Numbered from the stretch's first letter, positions 8,606 through 17,249 are shown. The stretch: 26,788 nucleotides of DNA from CAZDUZ01 sp964508755 (GCA_964508755.1 CAZDUZ010000009.1:1-26788); one strand, 5' to 3'. The notes: generated by a model not told the origin, from the letters alone. Numbers and translations: made by a program.

Positions 8606-8640
8606 GTTCAGATTGTAAAACATGCCTCATATAATCGCAA
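8606..8640 (-). promoter_or_regulatory. Predicted ftsK promoter, leaderless
   Basis: On the minus strand a -35-like TTGCGA (8635-8640) is followed after exactly 17 nt by TACAAT (8612-8617), five of six bases of the -10 consensus. The -10 box ends 6 nt before the ATG at 8605, so transcription should start at or next to the start codon. No Shine-Dalgarno sequence precedes that ATG, which agrees with a leaderless transcript. Confidence 0.6.
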
Positions 8641-8824
8641 ACGTAGGACTTAGTTATCTAAAAATTGAAGTAGATATTGTTCTTATTCTCGATCTCTTAA
8701 GTGGTGAAGTAAGTGTATTGGCTTAACCGCTATGAAAAGCTATTAATTACAAATTGCATCTATCGCTTTTCCGCACGCTTACTCTGCGAGGTGTTTTTGA
8801 CTAAGAAACGGCTTAATAAAGTTG
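8641..8824. other. Intergenic region between divergent ftsK and rpoB transcription units
   Basis: Together with the promoters and leader on either side, the gene-free stretch is about 400 nt. In this part I see no RNA gene and no ORF of note. A weak extra promoter-like pair for the plus strand exists (TTGGCT at 8718, TATTAA at 8741, 17-nt spacer), but each half matches only four of six bases. Confidence 0.6.
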
Positions 8825-8853
8825 TTGACATATTAATAATTCCGTGTTACGAT
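8825..8853 (+). promoter_or_regulatory. Predicted rpoBC operon promoter
   Basis: A perfect -35 box TTGACA (8825-8830) is followed after a 17-nt spacer by TACGAT (8848-8853), which matches the -10 consensus at four positions including the key first two and last bases. Transcription would start near 8860, giving rpoB a leader of about 147 nt. Confidence 0.75.
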
Positions 8854-8938
8854 TGCGCCAGTCCAATCTCCAGAAAACAGTAGTACGATAATGTTTTTAA
8901 TAAATCTAACGACTTAAAACAGCGCAGTAAAAGCACTT

Positions 8939-8961
8939 AAGGCACAAACGTGCCTTTTTTT
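8939..8961 (+). terminator. Intrinsic-terminator-like hairpin in the rpoB leader
   Basis: A perfect 7-bp stem (AAGGCAC / GTGCCTT) with the loop AAAC is followed at once by a run of T; seven consecutive T occupy 8955-8961. It sits about 80 nt after the predicted transcription start and 45 nt before the rpoB ATG. It could be an attenuator for rpoBC, or the end of a short RNA of about 100 nt. An eight-codon ORF (ATG at 8891, stop ending at 8917) precedes it but has no ribosome-binding site. Confidence 0.7.
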
Positions 8962-9006
8962 GTCTTGTTAAGAGACTTTCTAATTTTTTTGGGTACGTGA
9001 ATACAT

Positions 9007-12000
9007 ATGAGTACCGTTAGGAAGAATTCCGTTGGAAGAGTAATGCTCGGACAGATTGATCCAATCATCCCTGTCCCCAACCTGATTGAGGCGCAGTTCG
9101 CTTCTTTTGACCTCTTTCTTAAAGAGGGTATTCGAGCGTTGCTCGATTCAATAAATCCCGTAAAGGACACGTTAGGTAAGATGTGGACCTTGGAATTTGG
9201 GGAGTATCGAATCGGAAAACCCAATCGAACGGTTGAGGAAGCAATCAATAAAAATCTTTCATATGATGCTCCGCTCCATGTCACGGTGAAGTTGAAGAAT
9301 GAACGGAATGGAGAAATCCAGGAACGCGAAATGTTCATTCTTGATCTTCCGATTATGACCGAGCAGGGTTATTTTGTTTACAATGGTGTCACTAAGGTTG
9401 TCGTTCATCAGATTGTAAGAGCTGAGGGTGTTTTGTTTGATGAAAGTAAGAGAAGTTCTCCTGTTCATCGATTGTATAGCGCAAGGCTTATGCCTTCACG
9501 TGGACCGTGGTTTGAATTTGATGTAAGTAAGAGTAATGTTCTAACCCTGAGACTTATTAACAAACGTCCAAAGATTCTTGTTACCTCTCTCCTCCGTGTT
9601 CTTGGCTTTCCTACTGATGAAGATATTAGGAAGGAATTCAAAGATGTCATTGGTCTTCCAAACGATATTATCGAGGCAACTCTTGAACGTGATCACACAA
9701 AAAATCGTGAACAAGCGATTATTGATATCTACAATAAAGTAAGACCTGACGAGACGGTTTCTCTTGAATCTGCAGAGAAGTACATTAAAGGCTTCTTCTT
9801 TAATCAGCGCCGCTTTGAATTGGGTAAAATTGGGCGTTATCAGCTTAATAAGAAACTTGGTCTTAATGTAGAACTTAAAGCAGATAATTATCGTCTTTTT
9901 GTCAACGATCTCATCACTCTTATTAAAGAGTTAGTAAAGGTCAATAATGGAAAACGTCAGCCGGACGATGTAGACCATCTGGCAAATCGTCGAGTTCGTG
10001 GTGTCGGTGAAATCATCCTCGATGAATTGCGAGTTGGAATGGTTCGAATGGAAAAAACCATTCGTGATCGTATGAGCATGCACGGTGAAGATGAACTAGT
10101 AACACCAGCTATGCTTATCAGCGTTAAACCTCTTTCTGCCGCTGTAAACAGTATGTTCGGAACGGGCCAGTTGTGTCGATTTATGGATCAGGAAAACTTC
10201 CTTGCAGAACTTGAACATAAACGAGAAGTAACTGCATCAGGTCCCGGTGGACTTACCAAAGAACGTGCAACCTTTTCTGTTCGAGACGTTCACTTTTCAC
10301 ATTACTCACGATTTTGTCCGGTCACTACACCTGAAGGTCAACCCATTGGTCTTTCGCTTCACTTGGCCTTGTATGCACGCATTAATGAGTACGGCTTTAT
10401 TGAAGTTCCTTATGTAAAGGTGGTTCAATCAGTTCCTAATAACGAGAAGAGTTTACTCAATAGAATTCCGCTAGAAGATGTCCTCGATCCGAAATCAAAG
10501 AAAGTTTTAGCAAAATCTGGTGAATTGATTTCCGCTGAAACGGCAAAGAAGATTGTCGCTATCAAAGACATGAAGGAAATTGCGGTTCGTTCTTTCCGAA
10601 GCGAAGAAGTGATTTACGTGGATCCCGCGGACGAAGGTCAATATGTCACCACCATGTCTTCTGCTGACATGGATGAATATGGAAACCTTCTTGGACAGCT
10701 TGTATCTGTACGTGCAGAAGGTCATTTTTTCTTGAGAAGTGTTCAGGAAGTGCAATTGATGGATATTGTTCCATCACAAATTGGCGCATTAAGTATGGTT
10801 ACTATTCCTCACGTTGGAAGTGACGATCCTCATCGTGCAGTTATGGGTGCGAATATGCAGCGTCAATCAGTTCCGTTAATCCGTAATGAAGCAGCTATTG
10901 TCGGTACCGGTTATGAAGAAGTTGTATCTCGTCAATCAGGGTGGACAGTGTATGCGGAGGGAGACGGTGTGGTGGACTATGTGGATGGATCTACGTTACG
11001 TATGAAATACGACAAGCAAAAAGATAAGGTAACTTACGACATAATCACTTTCAAAGATACGAACCAGGGTAACTGTTACAACCAGCGTCCTGTAGTGAAT
11101 CTAGGGCAAAGAGTAAAACTAGGCGACCTTCTCGTTGATGGACCGAGCATGCAGAATGGTGAAATGGCTCTTGGTACCAACCTTCTTGCTGCATACATGA
11201 TCTTTGACGGTTATGTATATGAGGATGGATTCCTTATTTCAGAACGTTTGGTAAAGGAAGATCTTCTTACCTCGATCCATATCAAGAAATATGAACACGA
11301 GGTACAAGAAACAGAGCTAGGACCAGAACAACTCACGAATGATATCCCGAACGTCAGTGAAAGGGCGTTGAGAAACCTTACTCCAGAGGGAATCGTACGA
11401 GTGGGTGCCCGAGTTCAACCGCAAGACGTGTTGGTAGGGGTTATTGCTCCGAAAGGTGAACAAGAATTAACCGCAGAAGAACGTTTATTGAGAGCGATTT
11501 TCGGTGAACATGCTCACGAAGTTCGTGATAATTCGCTTAAAGTGCCTCATGGTCAGGGTGGTGTTGTCATTAACACTCAGGTACTGTCGGTTGAAAATAA
11601 CGATAAACTTCAATCTGGTGTTTTGAAGCAGGTAAATGTGTGGGTAGCTCAGACCAAGCGTATTTCACTTGGTGATAAACTCGCGGGCCGTCATGGAGAT
11701 AAAGGTACCATTTCGGGTGTTCTTCCCGTTGAAGATATGCCTTTCCTTGAGGATGGAACTCCGGTTGATATCATTATTAACCCGGTTATGATCAAGAGAA
11801 TGAATATCGGACAGCTTCTCGAAGTTCGCTTCGCAAAAATTGCAAAAGAACTTGGAGTAAAAATTGCCATTCCAAACTTCGAACAATGCAATATTCAATG
11901 GCTGTATGATGAGGCTAAAAAGCAGGGTGTCGATTCATCGGAACGCGCGGTATTGTTTGATGGCCGATCTGGACTACCATTCCCTAAGAAAGTGAAAGTT

Positions 12001-12444
12001 GGTCCGAAATACACTCAGAAACTCAAACATATTTCTGACACGAAGATCCATGCTCGTTCAACAGGTCCATACACATTAGTTACACAGCAACCTCTCGGTG
12101 GTAAAGCACAGATGGGTGGTCAGCGGTTTGGAGAAATGGAAGTGTGGGCGCTTGAAGCGCATGGTGCAGCAGCAACATTGCAGGAGATGCTTACTATTAA
12201 ATCTGATGATGTTAAAGGTAGAGCGGATGCTTATAAAGCAATAATTCATGGAGAAAAGATCGAATCAGTTTCTTCTCCTGAATCATTTAAGGTACTTATG
12301 CGGGAGCTTAATGCGCTGTCGCTCAATATCGATCTAATTTATAAAAAACAAGAGGAACCGGAACATGGAGGATCAGAACCAGAACCGGCCGAGTCAGGAG
12401 TTCAGCAGGAACAACCCGCTGAGACCGAAGAGGAAACTCTCTGA
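9007..12444 (+). CDS. rpoB: RNA polymerase beta subunit RpoB
   Basis: The protein has 1145 residues. It is shorter than E. coli beta (1342) because lineage-specific insertions are absent, as in many compact bacteria. It forms one half of the catalytic cleft of RNA polymerase. The fork and rifampicin region lies at 384-416 (FGTGQLCRFMDQEN, then GPGGL), followed by RDVHFSHYSRFCPVTTPEG; the C-terminal signature GGKAQMGGQRFGEMEVWALEAHG is split between conserved blocks near 1035-1060. The rifampicin pocket has several substitutions (see findings). The tail after about 1115 is acidic and disordered and overlaps the rpoC start by 80 nt. No clear Shine-Dalgarno precedes the ATG, but the N-terminus (a short lead, then DPIIPVPNLIEAQFASF) fits the family. 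rplJ and rplL, commonly upstream, are not here. Confidence 0.98.
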   Translation: MSTVRKNSVGRVMLGQIDPIIPVPNLIEAQFASFDLFLKEGIRALLDSINPVKDTLGKMWTLEFGEYRIGKPNRTVEEAINKNLSYDAPLHVTVKLKNERNGEIQEREMFILDLPIMTEQGYFVYNGVTKVVVHQIVRAEGVLFDESKRSSPVHRLYSARLMPSRGPWFEFDVSKSNVLTLRLINKRPKILVTSLLRVLGFPTDEDIRKEFKDVIGLPNDIIEATLERDHTKNREQAIIDIYNKVRPDETVSLESAEKYIKGFFFNQRRFELGKIGRYQLNKKLGLNVELKADNYRLFVNDLITLIKELVKVNNGKRQPDDVDHLANRRVRGVGEIILDELRVGMVRMEKTIRDRMSMHGEDELVTPAMLISVKPLSAAVNSMFGTGQLCRFMDQENFLAELEHKREVTASGPGGLTKERATFSVRDVHFSHYSRFCPVTTPEGQPIGLSLHLALYARINEYGFIEVPYVKVVQSVPNNEKSLLNRIPLEDVLDPKSKKVLAKSGELISAETAKKIVAIKDMKEIAVRSFRSEEVIYVDPADEGQYVTTMSSADMDEYGNLLGQLVSVRAEGHFFLRSVQEVQLMDIVPSQIGALSMVTIPHVGSDDPHRAVMGANMQRQSVPLIRNEAAIVGTGYEEVVSRQSGWTVYAEGDGVVDYVDGSTLRMKYDKQKDKVTYDIITFKDTNQGNCYNQRPVVNLGQRVKLGDLLVDGPSMQNGEMALGTNLLAAYMIFDGYVYEDGFLISERLVKEDLLTSIHIKKYEHEVQETELGPEQLTNDIPNVSERALRNLTPEGIVRVGARVQPQDVLVGVIAPKGEQELTAEERLLRAIFGEHAHEVRDNSLKVPHGQGGVVINTQVLSVENNDKLQSGVLKQVNVWVAQTKRISLGDKLAGRHGDKGTISGVLPVEDMPFLEDGTPVDIIINPVMIKRMNIGQLLEVRFAKIAKELGVKIAIPNFEQCNIQWLYDEAKKQGVDSSERAVLFDGRSGLPFPKKVKVGPKYTQKLKHISDTKIHARSTGPYTLVTQQPLGGKAQMGGQRFGEMEVWALEAHGAAATLQEMLTIKSDDVKGRADAYKAIIHGEKIESVSSPESFKVLMRELNALSLNIDLIYKKQEEPEHGGSEPEPAESGVQQEQPAETEEETL

Positions 12445-15400
12445 TTTCGCCGCAATCAAAGTTACTATAGCATCGCCTGATCAGATTCTTAACTGGTCGT
12501 TCGGTGAAGTTGAGAAGGCCGAAACAATAAATTACCGTACCCTCAAACCAGAGGTCGGTGGTTTAATGTGTGAAAAGATTTTCGGTCCTACCAAGAATTA
12601 CGAGTGTTATTGCGGAAAATACCGTAAGGTACGTTTCAAGGGTATTATCTGCGATAAATGCGGAGTTGAAGTGACCCATAACAAAGTACGCCGTGAAAGA
12701 ATGGGCCATATAAAGCTTGCCGTTCCAGTAACCCACGTATGGTACGCGTATAGCATTCCTAATAAAATCTCAACCATCCTTGATATTTCGCAGAAAAAAC
12801 TGCTTTCTGTAGTGTATTACACCCGTTATCTTATCACCGAGGTGGACAAGAAGCGTAAACAGGAAATCCTTCCGATAATCGATGAGGAGCTGAATTCGAA
12901 AAAAGAAGCTGAGAACGCTGAGCTTGAAAAAGCGGTTTCAGAACTTGAAGGTAACGCAGAAAAAGAGATTAAGAAAATGCGTAAAGATGCTAGCGATCGT
13001 GCGAAAACTGAATTCAAGATTGAGACTCTTCAGCATTCAATAAAAAGGCAGACGGCACAACTTCACAAAGAATTTGCTGAACGTGAGGAGATTCTCGAAA
13101 GAGAATATGACGATCTTCGAAAACTAATAGAAAAGGTAGATATGGGTGAAGTTCTTTCTGAGGATGAATTCATTATTTTGAAAGATAGGAATTTCGTCTT
13201 CTTCACTGCAAAAATGGGAGCAGAGGCGGTGAAGGATCTTTTGCAGAAAGTAGATCTTGACGCGATGAGTCGTCGTTTGAGGTATGAAGTGAACATTACT
13301 CAATCTGCAGCAAAACGTGCAAAACTAATAAGTCGGTTACGACTCATTGAAGGATTAATGAAAAACGGACTTCGTCCTGAATGGATGGTGCTCGATGTCG
13401 TTCCCGTTATTCCTCCGGACCTACGGCCAATTATCCAACTTCCGGGTGGTAAGTTTGCTACATCAGACTTGAATGACCTGTACCGCAGAGTAATCAATCG
13501 AAATAACCGATTGAAGCGTCTAATACAGATCGGTGCGCCTGATGTCATTTTAAGAAACGAAAAGCGTATGTTACAGGAAGCTGTCGACGCTTTGATAGAT
13601 AATTCTCATCGTCCAAGTCGTCCGGTAGTGAATTTGCGAAGAATGCCTTATAAGGCACTTACCGATCAACTACGTGGTAAACGAGGACGGTTCCGAAGGA
13701 ACTTGCTTGGTAAAAGAGTCGACTACTCTGGTCGTGCTGTTATTATTGGTTCTGCTGATCTGACACTCAACGAGTGCGGTCTTCCCAAAGCGATGGTACT
13801 CGAAATGCTTCGACCGTTTGTGCTACGCGAGCTTCTTGCTATGGATAAGGCACCCAATATCAGAGTTGCAAAGCAGTTGATTGATGATGAAGATGAGATT
13901 GTATGGGATATCTGTGAACGTTTGATTCAAAATCGACCTGTACTGCTTAACCGTGCACCGACACTTCATAAACAAGGTATTCAAGCATTCTTTCCAAGAC
14001 TTGTTGAAGGTGATGCCATTAAACTTCACCCTCTCGTTTGTTCTGGATACAATGCAGACTTTGATGGAGATATGATGGCTGTTCACGTACCACTTACAGA
14101 TGAAGCCGTCGAAGAGGCGAGAAGTCTGATGCTTGCACAATACAATATCGTGGGTATGGGTGATGGAAATATCTGGGCGTTGCCAACGAAGGACATGCTT
14201 ATTGGTATTTACCTTCTCACCGCTCTTGATGACACTCTGAAATACCCGGTTACTTTTGGGAATATTTCTCGAGCTATATCATCGTTTGATTCAGGAGCTG
14301 TGTCGCTTAACGCAAAGATTGCGGTTAGAATTGATGGAGAAATTATTGAAACCTCAATTGGACGGCTTATCTTTAACGAGGCGCTTCCTGAAGGATTCCG
14401 CTTTGTTAATGAACAGATTACTAAGAGTTTTCTTGGTTCTCTTGTAAAAGAGATTGTAAGGACATATCCAATTGAAGTTACGGTAAAAACCCTCGATGCT
14501 TTTAAGGATCTTGGCTTTAAGTATGCGACACACTTTGCTTATGACTTAGCAGTGGAGGACTTTGATATCGATATTGATCGTGAAGAACTACTTGCCAAAG
14601 GTGACAAACAAGAACTGAAGTTACAGGAAGACTATATGATGGGTCTTTTGACCTATGATGAAAAGAGACAGCTCTCTATCGATCTTTGGAACCAAATCAC
14701 CCAGGAGATGTCTTCTAAGATTTGGGATCGTATTGATCGAAAGAATTCAGTTTCAATTCAAGTTAATTCTGGTGCAGGTAACTATCCAGATCAGGCTCGT
14801 CAAGTTATCGCAATGAAGGGAATGCTTCGTGATCCGCAAGGTGAATGGGTTGAACTTCCAATTAAAGGAAATCACAACCAGGGACTGAGCGCATTCGAAT
14901 ACTTTGCTGCGAGTCGTGGTGGACGAAAAGGCCTTGCTGATACGGCTTTGAGGACGTCTAAAAGCGGATATTTGACGCGAAAGCTTGTTGATGTGGCACA
15001 GGAGCTTATTATCCGGATGGATGATTGTGGTGTTGTCGGAGAGGGTCACACGATTGTTCGAGATGATGAGAAACTTAACCGCCGTGTACCGTTTATCGAT
15101 CTTATTCAAGGACGATGGACTGCACAGCCAGTTATTGATCCAGAGAGCGGTAAAGAACTTCTCGGTGCAAACGAGGAAATTACAAATGAAATTGCTAAGG
15201 AACTTGTTGCAAAAGGTGTGCAAACGGTCAATGTACGATCACCATTAACCTGTCAGGCACCACTCGGACTATGCGGGAAGTGTTATGGATATGATATTGG
15301 TACTAACCAACTTGTACAAATTGGTAAAGCGGTTGGAGTCATTGCCGCTCAGGCTATGGGTGAACCTGCAACACAGATGGTTCTCCGCACGTTCCACTCC

Positions 15401-16324
15401 GGTGGAGCAGGGGAGACAGACATCACGCGAGGTTTACCTCGTCTTGAAGAGTTGTTTGAGTCTCGATTACCGAAGAAGGTTGCTTTTGTTGCTCCTTTCG
15501 ATTGCACTGTCAAGGTTGAGTCTGTGGACGAAGATCTGTATCGAGTAACGATGACAGGTAACCGTCTTGAAACTAGGGGGTACTACTTAAATGAAGCAAA
15601 AGAGATCGCGGTAAAGGATGGTGAAGAAATTAAGGATGGACAAATGCTCTTCATTACGAATGATGAGCGTGAACATCAAGCACCGTTTGCAGGCACTGCG
15701 AAGATTGTAGGAAATGTTCTTGAAGTAAGAGGCTTGGTACCGGTATCGGAAGAATTCACGATTCCGTCAATTTACAAGATACTTGTAAAAGACGGTGCAG
15801 AAATTGTTGCAGGAACGCCTATTACTGACGGAAGCCTTAATCCTAAACAATTGTTTGAGATTGTAGGTCTCCTAAAGACACAGGAATACATTATTGACGG
15901 TGTCCAGAGCGTGTACACCGAGCAAGGTATTTCTATCAACGACAAGCACGTTGAGTGCATTGTCCGTCAAATGGGTAGAATGTCGAAGGTTATTGAACCA
16001 GGAGATACGCCATACTTGATTGGGTCTTTCGTAAGCAAGTATGTTGCTAGTCTCAAAAACAAGATGATACAGGATAATTCTAGGAAGCCAGCGTACTTAG
16101 TTGATCAGCTTATGGGTATTACAGCTTCGTCACTTAAAACAGAAAGCTTCCTCTCCGCAATGTCGTTCCAGGAGCAGGTAAGGGTTCTGACAGAAGCAGC
16201 GCTCATTGGTAAAGTCGATTATTTGCGTGGACTCAAGGAAAATGTTATCATCGGTCGCCCAATTCCAGTAGGGGAACGTGCCCGTATTGATACGTTCGAC
16301 TCCCTCGAGGAGTTCAAAGATTAG
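12365..16324 (+). CDS. rpoC: RNA polymerase beta' subunit RpoC
   Basis: The protein has 1319 residues. It supplies the catalytic metal site, bridge helix and trigger loop of RNA polymerase. The N-terminal zinc ribbon has C81, C83, C96 and C99 with the same spacing as E. coli. Residues about 157-260 form a highly charged coiled-coil insertion. The active-site loop at 563-571 reads NADFDGDMM instead of NADFDGDQM. The second zinc site uses a Cys in MDDCGVVGEG and the group LTCQAPLGLCGKC. The trigger loop (MGEPATQMVLRTFHSGGAG) is of the short type without the large enterobacterial insertion. The ATG is inside rpoB; an AGAGGA eight nt upstream is an excellent Shine-Dalgarno site, and no later ATG, GTG or TTG fits before the conserved DFAAIKVTIASP segment. 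Confidence 0.98.
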   Translation: MEDQNQNRPSQEFSRNNPLRPKRKLSDFAAIKVTIASPDQILNWSFGEVEKAETINYRTLKPEVGGLMCEKIFGPTKNYECYCGKYRKVRFKGIICDKCGVEVTHNKVRRERMGHIKLAVPVTHVWYAYSIPNKISTILDISQKKLLSVVYYTRYLITEVDKKRKQEILPIIDEELNSKKEAENAELEKAVSELEGNAEKEIKKMRKDASDRAKTEFKIETLQHSIKRQTAQLHKEFAEREEILEREYDDLRKLIEKVDMGEVLSEDEFIILKDRNFVFFTAKMGAEAVKDLLQKVDLDAMSRRLRYEVNITQSAAKRAKLISRLRLIEGLMKNGLRPEWMVLDVVPVIPPDLRPIIQLPGGKFATSDLNDLYRRVINRNNRLKRLIQIGAPDVILRNEKRMLQEAVDALIDNSHRPSRPVVNLRRMPYKALTDQLRGKRGRFRRNLLGKRVDYSGRAVIIGSADLTLNECGLPKAMVLEMLRPFVLRELLAMDKAPNIRVAKQLIDDEDEIVWDICERLIQNRPVLLNRAPTLHKQGIQAFFPRLVEGDAIKLHPLVCSGYNADFDGDMMAVHVPLTDEAVEEARSLMLAQYNIVGMGDGNIWALPTKDMLIGIYLLTALDDTLKYPVTFGNISRAISSFDSGAVSLNAKIAVRIDGEIIETSIGRLIFNEALPEGFRFVNEQITKSFLGSLVKEIVRTYPIEVTVKTLDAFKDLGFKYATHFAYDLAVEDFDIDIDREELLAKGDKQELKLQEDYMMGLLTYDEKRQLSIDLWNQITQEMSSKIWDRIDRKNSVSIQVNSGAGNYPDQARQVIAMKGMLRDPQGEWVELPIKGNHNQGLSAFEYFAASRGGRKGLADTALRTSKSGYLTRKLVDVAQELIIRMDDCGVVGEGHTIVRDDEKLNRRVPFIDLIQGRWTAQPVIDPESGKELLGANEEITNEIAKELVAKGVQTVNVRSPLTCQAPLGLCGKCYGYDIGTNQLVQIGKAVGVIAAQAMGEPATQMVLRTFHSGGAGETDITRGLPRLEELFESRLPKKVAFVAPFDCTVKVESVDEDLYRVTMTGNRLETRGYYLNEAKEIAVKDGEEIKDGQMLFITNDEREHQAPFAGTAKIVGNVLEVRGLVPVSEEFTIPSIYKILVKDGAEIVAGTPITDGSLNPKQLFEIVGLLKTQEYIIDGVQSVYTEQGISINDKHVECIVRQMGRMSKVIEPGDTPYLIGSFVSKYVASLKNKMIQDNSRKPAYLVDQLMGITASSLKTESFLSAMSFQEQVRVLTEAALIGKVDYLRGLKENVIIGRPIPVGERARIDTFDSLEEFKD

Positions 16325-16342
16325 ATGCTTGAATAACTATAG

Positions 16343-16756
16343 ATGCCAACAATAAGTCAACTCATAAGAAAACCGAGAGAAACCAAAGCGAAAAGCAAGA
16401 AACGCGTTGGTCTCCGGATGAACCGAAATACCATTAAGAATACGGTTTCCTATTCAAACAACCCGTTTAAACGAGGTGTTTGTGTACAGGTTAAGACTAT
16501 GACACCGAAAAAGCCGAACTCTGCCCTTCGAAAGATTGCTAGAGTTCGTCTTTCTAACGGTCATATGGTGACTGCGTACATTCCAGGAGAAGGCCATAAT
16601 TTACAGGAACACTCTGTCGTTATGGTTAAGGCTGGTCGTAAGCGGGACCTTCCTGGTGTTCGTTACATCGTTGTACGAGGAAAGTACGATACAGAAGGAG
16701 TTAAGAACCGTAAACAAAGTCGCTCGAAATATGGAGCGAAATCATCTAAAGAATAA
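16343..16756 (+). CDS. rpsL: 30S ribosomal protein S12 (uS12)
   Basis: The protein has 137 residues, the longer form with an insertion near 22-40 as in many Gram-positive bacteria. S12 sits at the decoding centre. Conserved blocks are MPTISQLIRKPR, TPKKPNSALRK, EGHNLQEHSV and LPGVRY, then RKQSRSKYG near the end. K56, equivalent to E. coli K42, is kept. The position equivalent to K87 is Arg (R101), just before the conserved Asp D102. The gene starts 18 nt after rpoC with no obvious Shine-Dalgarno, continuing the rpoBC operon as in the classical str arrangement. Confidence 0.97.
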   Translation: MPTISQLIRKPRETKAKSKKRVGLRMNRNTIKNTVSYSNNPFKRGVCVQVKTMTPKKPNSALRKIARVRLSNGHMVTAYIPGEGHNLQEHSVVMVKAGRKRDLPGVRYIVVRGKYDTEGVKNRKQSRSKYGAKSSKE

Positions 16757-16781
16757 GCTATTCTACAAATAATAATCGACA

Positions 16782-17249
16782 ATGAGAGGTAAACAAGCAC
16801 CAAAACGAGAAATTGTCCCCGATGTAGTGTACAGTAATACTACCATTACTCGATTCATCAATATTGTATTGCTAGATGGCAAGAAATCTATTGCTGAACG
16901 GTTTGTATATGGTGCTTTAAAGGAGGCTGGGGAGAAATTGAAAAAAGATCCCGTTGAAGTTCTTGAAGGTGCACTTGGTAATGTAAGACCGAGTCTAGAA
17001 ATTCGTTCTCGAAGAGTCGGCGGTGCAAACTACCAAGTCCCCGTGCCAATTGAAGAGGCTCGTCAAATTGCATTGGCACTCCGATGGATTGTCGGTGCTG
17101 CTCGGAAGAGCAAGGGTAAGAACTTCGATAAAGCTCTTGCAGAAGAGCTTGTAAGCGCTTATAAAGGTGAAGGACAGGCCGTGAAAACCAAACAGGATAC
17201 CGAGCGAATGGCTGAAGCCAACAAAGCGTTCGCACACTTCCGCTGGTAA
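16782..17249 (+). CDS. rpsG: 30S ribosomal protein S7 (uS7)
   Basis: The protein has 155 residues, a normal length. S7 starts assembly of the 30S head domain by binding 16S rRNA. Recognisable family blocks are MRGKQAPKREIVPD, the INIVLLDGKKSIAE helix, RSRRVGGANYQVPVPI, and the C-terminal KAFAHFRW. It follows rpsL by 25 nt and ends the operon; fusA and tuf, which often come next, are not present and a hairpin follows instead. Confidence 0.97.
   Translation: MRGKQAPKREIVPDVVYSNTTITRFINIVLLDGKKSIAERFVYGALKEAGEKLKKDPVEVLEGALGNVRPSLEIRSRRVGGANYQVPVPIEEARQIALALRWIVGAARKSKGKNFDKALAEELVSAYKGEGQAVKTKQDTERMAEANKAFAHFRW

Noticed and set aside
8606..8623. ATG at 8623 for ftsK, with GAGG one nt upstream
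   Set aside because: The GAGG is too close to the ATG, and the -10 box lies between this ATG and the next one.
8718..8746. Second promoter-like pair upstream of rpoB (TTGGCT-17-TATTAA)
   Set aside because: Each box matches only four of six bases; the downstream TTGACA promoter is better.
12826..13548. Several Ser/Phe-rich antisense ORFs opposite rpoC
   Set aside because: They are mirror images of the charged coding sequence, with no start signals or families.
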